From positions 1-8,297 of the forward strand of contig JADLDX010000559.1 of the NCBI GenBank assembly GCA_020846515.1: a DNA stretch of 8,297 bases, written 5' to 3'. Source of the stretch: Pirellulaceae bacterium (GTDB lineage: Bacteria; Planctomycetota; Planctomycetia; Pirellulales; Pirellulaceae). The notes beneath the pieces were generated by a model. That model saw only the letters and a program-made list of their open reading frames with translations, did no database searches and was not told the DNA's origin. Numbering within the stretch: the first letter of the stretch is position 1; every line of letters begins with the position of its first letter. Below are positions 6,607 through 8,297 of the stretch, piece after piece. A program made the translations under genes and the position numbers.

Positions 6607-7049
6607 TGCTGACGCCATGCTTCGTAGACAACAATCGCGACGGTGTTGGATAGATTAAGGCTGCGGCAATGGGCAATCATCGGTAATCGCAATCGCGAAG
6701 CATCGCTGAACTCGGCTTGAATTTCGGCTGGTAAGCCGGTTGATTCTGGGCCGAACAAAAACACATCGCCGGGTTGGTAAGTGATCGTTGAAAAGTTTTG
6801 CGTGGCGCGCGCACTGAAGGCGAACCAGCGTCGATCCATCAGTGCGGCTCGACAGCTGGACCAATCTTCATGGATCTGCACATCGGCAAACTCGGCGTAG
6901 TCCATGCCCGCGCGACGCAATTGTTTCGTCGACAAATCAAAGCCCAGTGGTCTGACCAGATGCAGTCGGCAACCCGCGTTGGCTGTTAGTCGGACAACGT
7001 TGCCCGTATTGGGTGGGATCTCCGGCTGAAATAACACCACTTCAAACAT
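6585..7049 (-). CDS. trmL: tRNA (cytidine/uridine-34)-2'-O-methyltransferase TrmL (SPOUT family)
   Basis: 154 residues, close to the 157 of E. coli TrmL (YibK). It transfers a methyl group from S-adenosylmethionine to the 2'-O of wobble nucleotide 34, in E. coli of two tRNA-Leu species. The SPOUT signature is complete: [12 protein letters not shown] (9-20, with N14 and R20), [11 protein letters not shown] (97-107, with E102) and [27 protein letters not shown] split over 121-147, containing the SLNLSN core (130-135) of the trefoil-knot SAM site. It is a minimal catalytic domain with no extra RNA-binding domain, as usual for TrmL, which works as a dimer. The start ATG overlaps the end of pdxA by eight bases and has no clear Shine-Dalgarno, so translation probably depends on ribosomes finishing pdxA. 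The gene ends inside a strong hairpin. Confidence 0.95.
   Translation of the reverse strand: MFEVVLFQPEIPPNTGNVVRLTANAGCRLHLVRPLGFDLSTKQLRRAGMDYAEFADVQIHEDWSSCRAALMDRRWFAFSARATQNFSTITYQPGDVFLFGPESTGLPAEIQAEFSDASRLRLPMIAHCRSLNLSNTVAIVVYEAWRQHGYVGSD
7042..7049 (-). other. pdxA/trmL overlap (translational coupling)
   Basis: The minus strand reads ATGTTTGA here: the trmL ATG (7049-7047) lies upstream of the pdxA TGA (7044-7042) in a different frame. With no good ribosome binding site for trmL, termination and re-initiation at this point is the likely mode of translation. Confidence 0.75.
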
Positions 7050-8070
7050 GAGCAGCGGTCTGGACCAGTTTGAGAGCCACGTCCAACGCGGCGCGTAAGC
7101 TGTGCGTGCGAGCCTTTCCTTGCCAGGCGATGTCGCAGGCTGTACCGTGATCGACGCTGGTGCGTACGATCGAGATACCGAGGGTCGTGTTCACGGCTGA
7201 ATCAAACGCCAAGGCTTTGACTGGGATATGGCCTTGATCATGGTACATACAGACGAAAGCATCGGTGGTTTGCCTCTTCCACGGCAAGAAGGCGGTGTCC
7301 GGTGGTAACGGTCCTTCAACATGAATGCCCTTGGCTCGCGCCGCTTCGATGGCCGGAATGATAATACGTTCTTCCTCGCGATTGCCAAACAACCCGTGTT
7401 CTCCGGCGTGCGGGTTCAATCCGCAAACAACCAACTTAGGTTCGCGTTCGCGTAATCGCCGGAGCGCTGTTGCCGTCAGTTCAATGACGTCCAAGACGCG
7501 CGACTGTGACAACAATCCGGGGACTTCAGCATAGCCGCAATGCACGGTTGCAAACGTGCAAGTAATTTCTGGCGAATACTGCATCATGCATGATCGCTCA
7601 CCACCGGCACGCTGAGCGAACATTTCGGTGTGTCCCGGGTACATATGCCCGGCCGCTTGCAGGGCCTCTTTGTTTATGGGCGCGGTGGTCACGGCGGCGA
7701 TGGTGCCCGCCAAAGCCGAATCAATCGCATGTTGGATATAGCGAAAGCTGGCATCGCCCGTGGCAGCCGATACCGTGCCAGGTACAAACGCCTGGGCACC
7801 TATCGCCTGGCAGTCGATCACGATCGGTTCGACTCTAGTAGCCGTCGGAAACCTACCAGGGTCTTGCCATTGTTCGATCGTCAGGAATTGGCAATTCAGC
7901 GGTTGGTTGGTCACAACGGCGCATCGCTCGAGAACGCTGCGATCGCCAAAGACCACCAATTGGCATTTGGCCGCCACCGCAGCGTCGCGCATCACGTTCA
8001 AAACGATTTCTGGTCCTACACCGGCCGGATCGCCTATCGTGAGGCCAACGCGTGTCAGATCATCGGCCAT
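7042..8070 (-). CDS. pdxA: 4-hydroxythreonine-4-phosphate dehydrogenase PdxA
   Basis: 342 residues, a little longer than E. coli PdxA. The enzyme oxidises 4-phosphohydroxy-L-threonine with NAD(P)+; the product decarboxylates and is condensed by PdxJ to pyridoxine phosphate (DXP-dependent vitamin B6 synthesis). Visible signatures: [11 protein letters not shown] (11-21), [10 protein letters not shown] (128-137), GHTEMF (146-151), and three metal-binding histidines, H177 in TVHCGY, H221 in NPHAGEHG and H277 in YHDQGH. The C-terminal nucleotide/substrate region reads [19 protein letters not shown] (293-311). H177 lies in TVHCGY instead of the TTHLPL-type motif of E. coli, so a PdxA2-type role on erythronate or threonate 4-phosphate cannot be fully excluded, though no DUF1537 kinase partner is next to it. 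The ATG has GGAGAG (8080-8085) nine bases upstream. First gene of a pdxA-trmL operon. Confidence 0.92.
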   Translation of the reverse strand: MADDLTRVGLTIGDPAGVGPEIVLNVMRDAAVAAKCQLVVFGDRSVLERCAVVTNQPLNCQFLTIEQWQDPGRFPTATRVEPIVIDCQAIGAQAFVPGTVSAATGDASFRYIQHAIDSALAGTIAAVTTAPINKEALQAAGHMYPGHTEMFAQRAGGERSCMMQYSPEITCTFATVHCGYAEVPGLLSQSRVLDVIELTATALRRLREREPKLVVCGLNPHAGEHGLFGNREEERIIIPAIEAARAKGIHVEGPLPPDTAFLPWKRQTTDAFVCMYHDQGHIPVKALAFDSAVNTTLGISIVRTSVDHGTACDIAWQGKARTHSLRAALDVALKLVQTAAHV

Positions 8071-8101
8071 TTAGTCAGGCTCTCCATTAGTGTTCGATGC
8101 T

Positions 8102-8126
8102 TGTCCTGTCATTCCCTGACAGGACA
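8102..8126. repeat. Perfect 9-bp inverted repeat in the pdxA 5' leader
   Basis: TGTCCTGTC (8102-8110) is the exact reverse complement of GACAGGACA (8118-8126), with a 7-base spacer. It begins 31 bases upstream of the pdxA start codon and 16 bases above its ribosome binding site. It could be an operator for a dimeric repressor, an mRNA hairpin, or the end of an upstream transcript; neither strand shows a T run after it. Confidence 0.6.
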
Positions 8127-8132
8127 CGCCTT

Positions 8133-8287
8133 CTGACGATCGGCGTCGGTGAAACCGGGCCGTTACTTGCTGGGTGCGTCGATCTTAATGTGGGCCGAAA
8201 ACCGTGGGCTAGCGCCCTGCAGCTAATCAGCCGCAAGCGCGCTAGCGTCCGGTTTAGCCCGACTAAAGACCGACGCCTGACGATCGG
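8133..8287. repeat. Two direct copies of CTGACGATCGG flanking the palindromic element
   Basis: The 11-mer CTGACGATCGG occurs at 8133-8143 and 8277-8287, in direct orientation, followed by GCGTC and GGCGT respectively. The pair brackets the compound palindrome at 8199-8255. It may be part of the same repeat family or chance similarity. Confidence 0.35.
8199..8255. repeat. REP-like palindromic intergenic element
   Basis: AAACCG (8199-8204) and GCTAGCG (8208-8214) are mirrored by CGCTAGC (8240-8246) and CGGTTT (8250-8255): 13 of 16 positions pair, the mismatches being the three central bases. Smaller stems nest inside it: GGGC-TAGC-GCCC (8206-8217) and GCT-AATC-AGC (8222-8231). The wording resembles short intergenic palindromes I remember from Pirellulaceae genomes; that match is from memory. 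Confidence 0.55.
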
Positions 8288-8292
8288 GGCGT
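8250..8292. repeat. Two further stems at the right edge, one overlapping the palindrome
   Basis: CGG and TTAG (within 8250-8257) can pair with CTAA (8263-8266) and CCG (8270-8272), with an internal bulge; this would compete with the right arm of the larger palindrome. ACGCC (8273-8277) then pairs with GGCGT (8288-8292) across a 10-base loop, followed by TTAAA. The last stem could be the end of a transcript entering from outside the window or part of the repeat. Confidence 0.35.
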
Positions 8293-8297
8293 TTAAA

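Larger units (their letters stand above)
8127..8297. other. Gene-free DNA upstream of pdxA
   Basis: No coding region is recognised here. It holds the compound palindrome at 8199-8255, further overlapping small stems up to 8292, and two copies of CTGACGATCGG (8133-8143 and 8277-8287). The pdxA promoter should lie in it or in 8086-8126, but no clear -35/-10 pair was found. Confidence 0.6.

Noticed and set aside
7630..8136. Plus-strand reading frame of 168 codons opposite pdxA
   Set aside because: It is the antisense shadow of a well-supported pdxA gene and shows no domain.
1..8297. A novel multi-gene system such as defence island, biosynthetic cluster or mobile element
   Set aside because: The genes are unrelated in function, lie on alternating strands with separate regulatory gaps, and no integrase, transposase, CRISPR or toxin-antitoxin gene is present.

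Overview
The window looks like chromosomal DNA of a planctomycete, most likely a member of the Pirellulales. This is inferred from the type of membrane-anchored Ser/Thr kinase, the truncated UvrC-like protein, and a palindromic intergenic element at the right edge that resembles repeats I remember from Pirellulaceae genomes. No rRNA or other phylogenetic marker is present to prove it. I see no tRNA, CRISPR array, insertion sequence or phage gene.

Layout, left to right. (1) 1-979, minus strand: an M20-family metallopeptidase (carboxypeptidase G2 / ArgE / DapE superfamily) whose C-terminus runs off the left edge. (2) 980-1395: a divergent intergenic region with hairpins and a short direct repeat. 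(3) 1396-3171, plus: a Ser/Thr protein kinase with six predicted N-terminal membrane helices and a C-terminal catalytic domain, starting at TTG behind a strong Shine-Dalgarno. A terminator-like hairpin plus T6 lies inside its last codons. (4) 3337-4500, plus: a UvrC-like protein that keeps the GIY-YIG nuclease, the cysteine cluster and the UVR motif, but not the RNase H-like and helix-hairpin-helix domains. (5) 4594-6564, plus: a full-length YjhG/YagF-type D-xylonate dehydratase. (6) 6585-7049 and 7042-8070, minus: a translationally coupled pdxA-trmL pair, convergent with the dehydratase. (7) 8071-8297: gene-free DNA with a perfect 9-bp inverted repeat in the pdxA leader and a compound palindromic repeat.

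The genes do not form one obvious pathway. pdxA (vitamin B6 synthesis) and trmL (tRNA wobble 2'-O-methylation) share an operon. The dehydratase belongs to pentose acid catabolism but has no pathway partner here. The UvrC-like protein is a repair-type nuclease, and the kinase is a signalling protein of unknown target. Most of the window is ordinary housekeeping or accessory DNA. The points most worth a second look are the half-length UvrC with an intact UvrB-binding motif, the terminator-like element inside the kinase reading frame, the kinase's inverted architecture, and the palindromic structures at the right edge.
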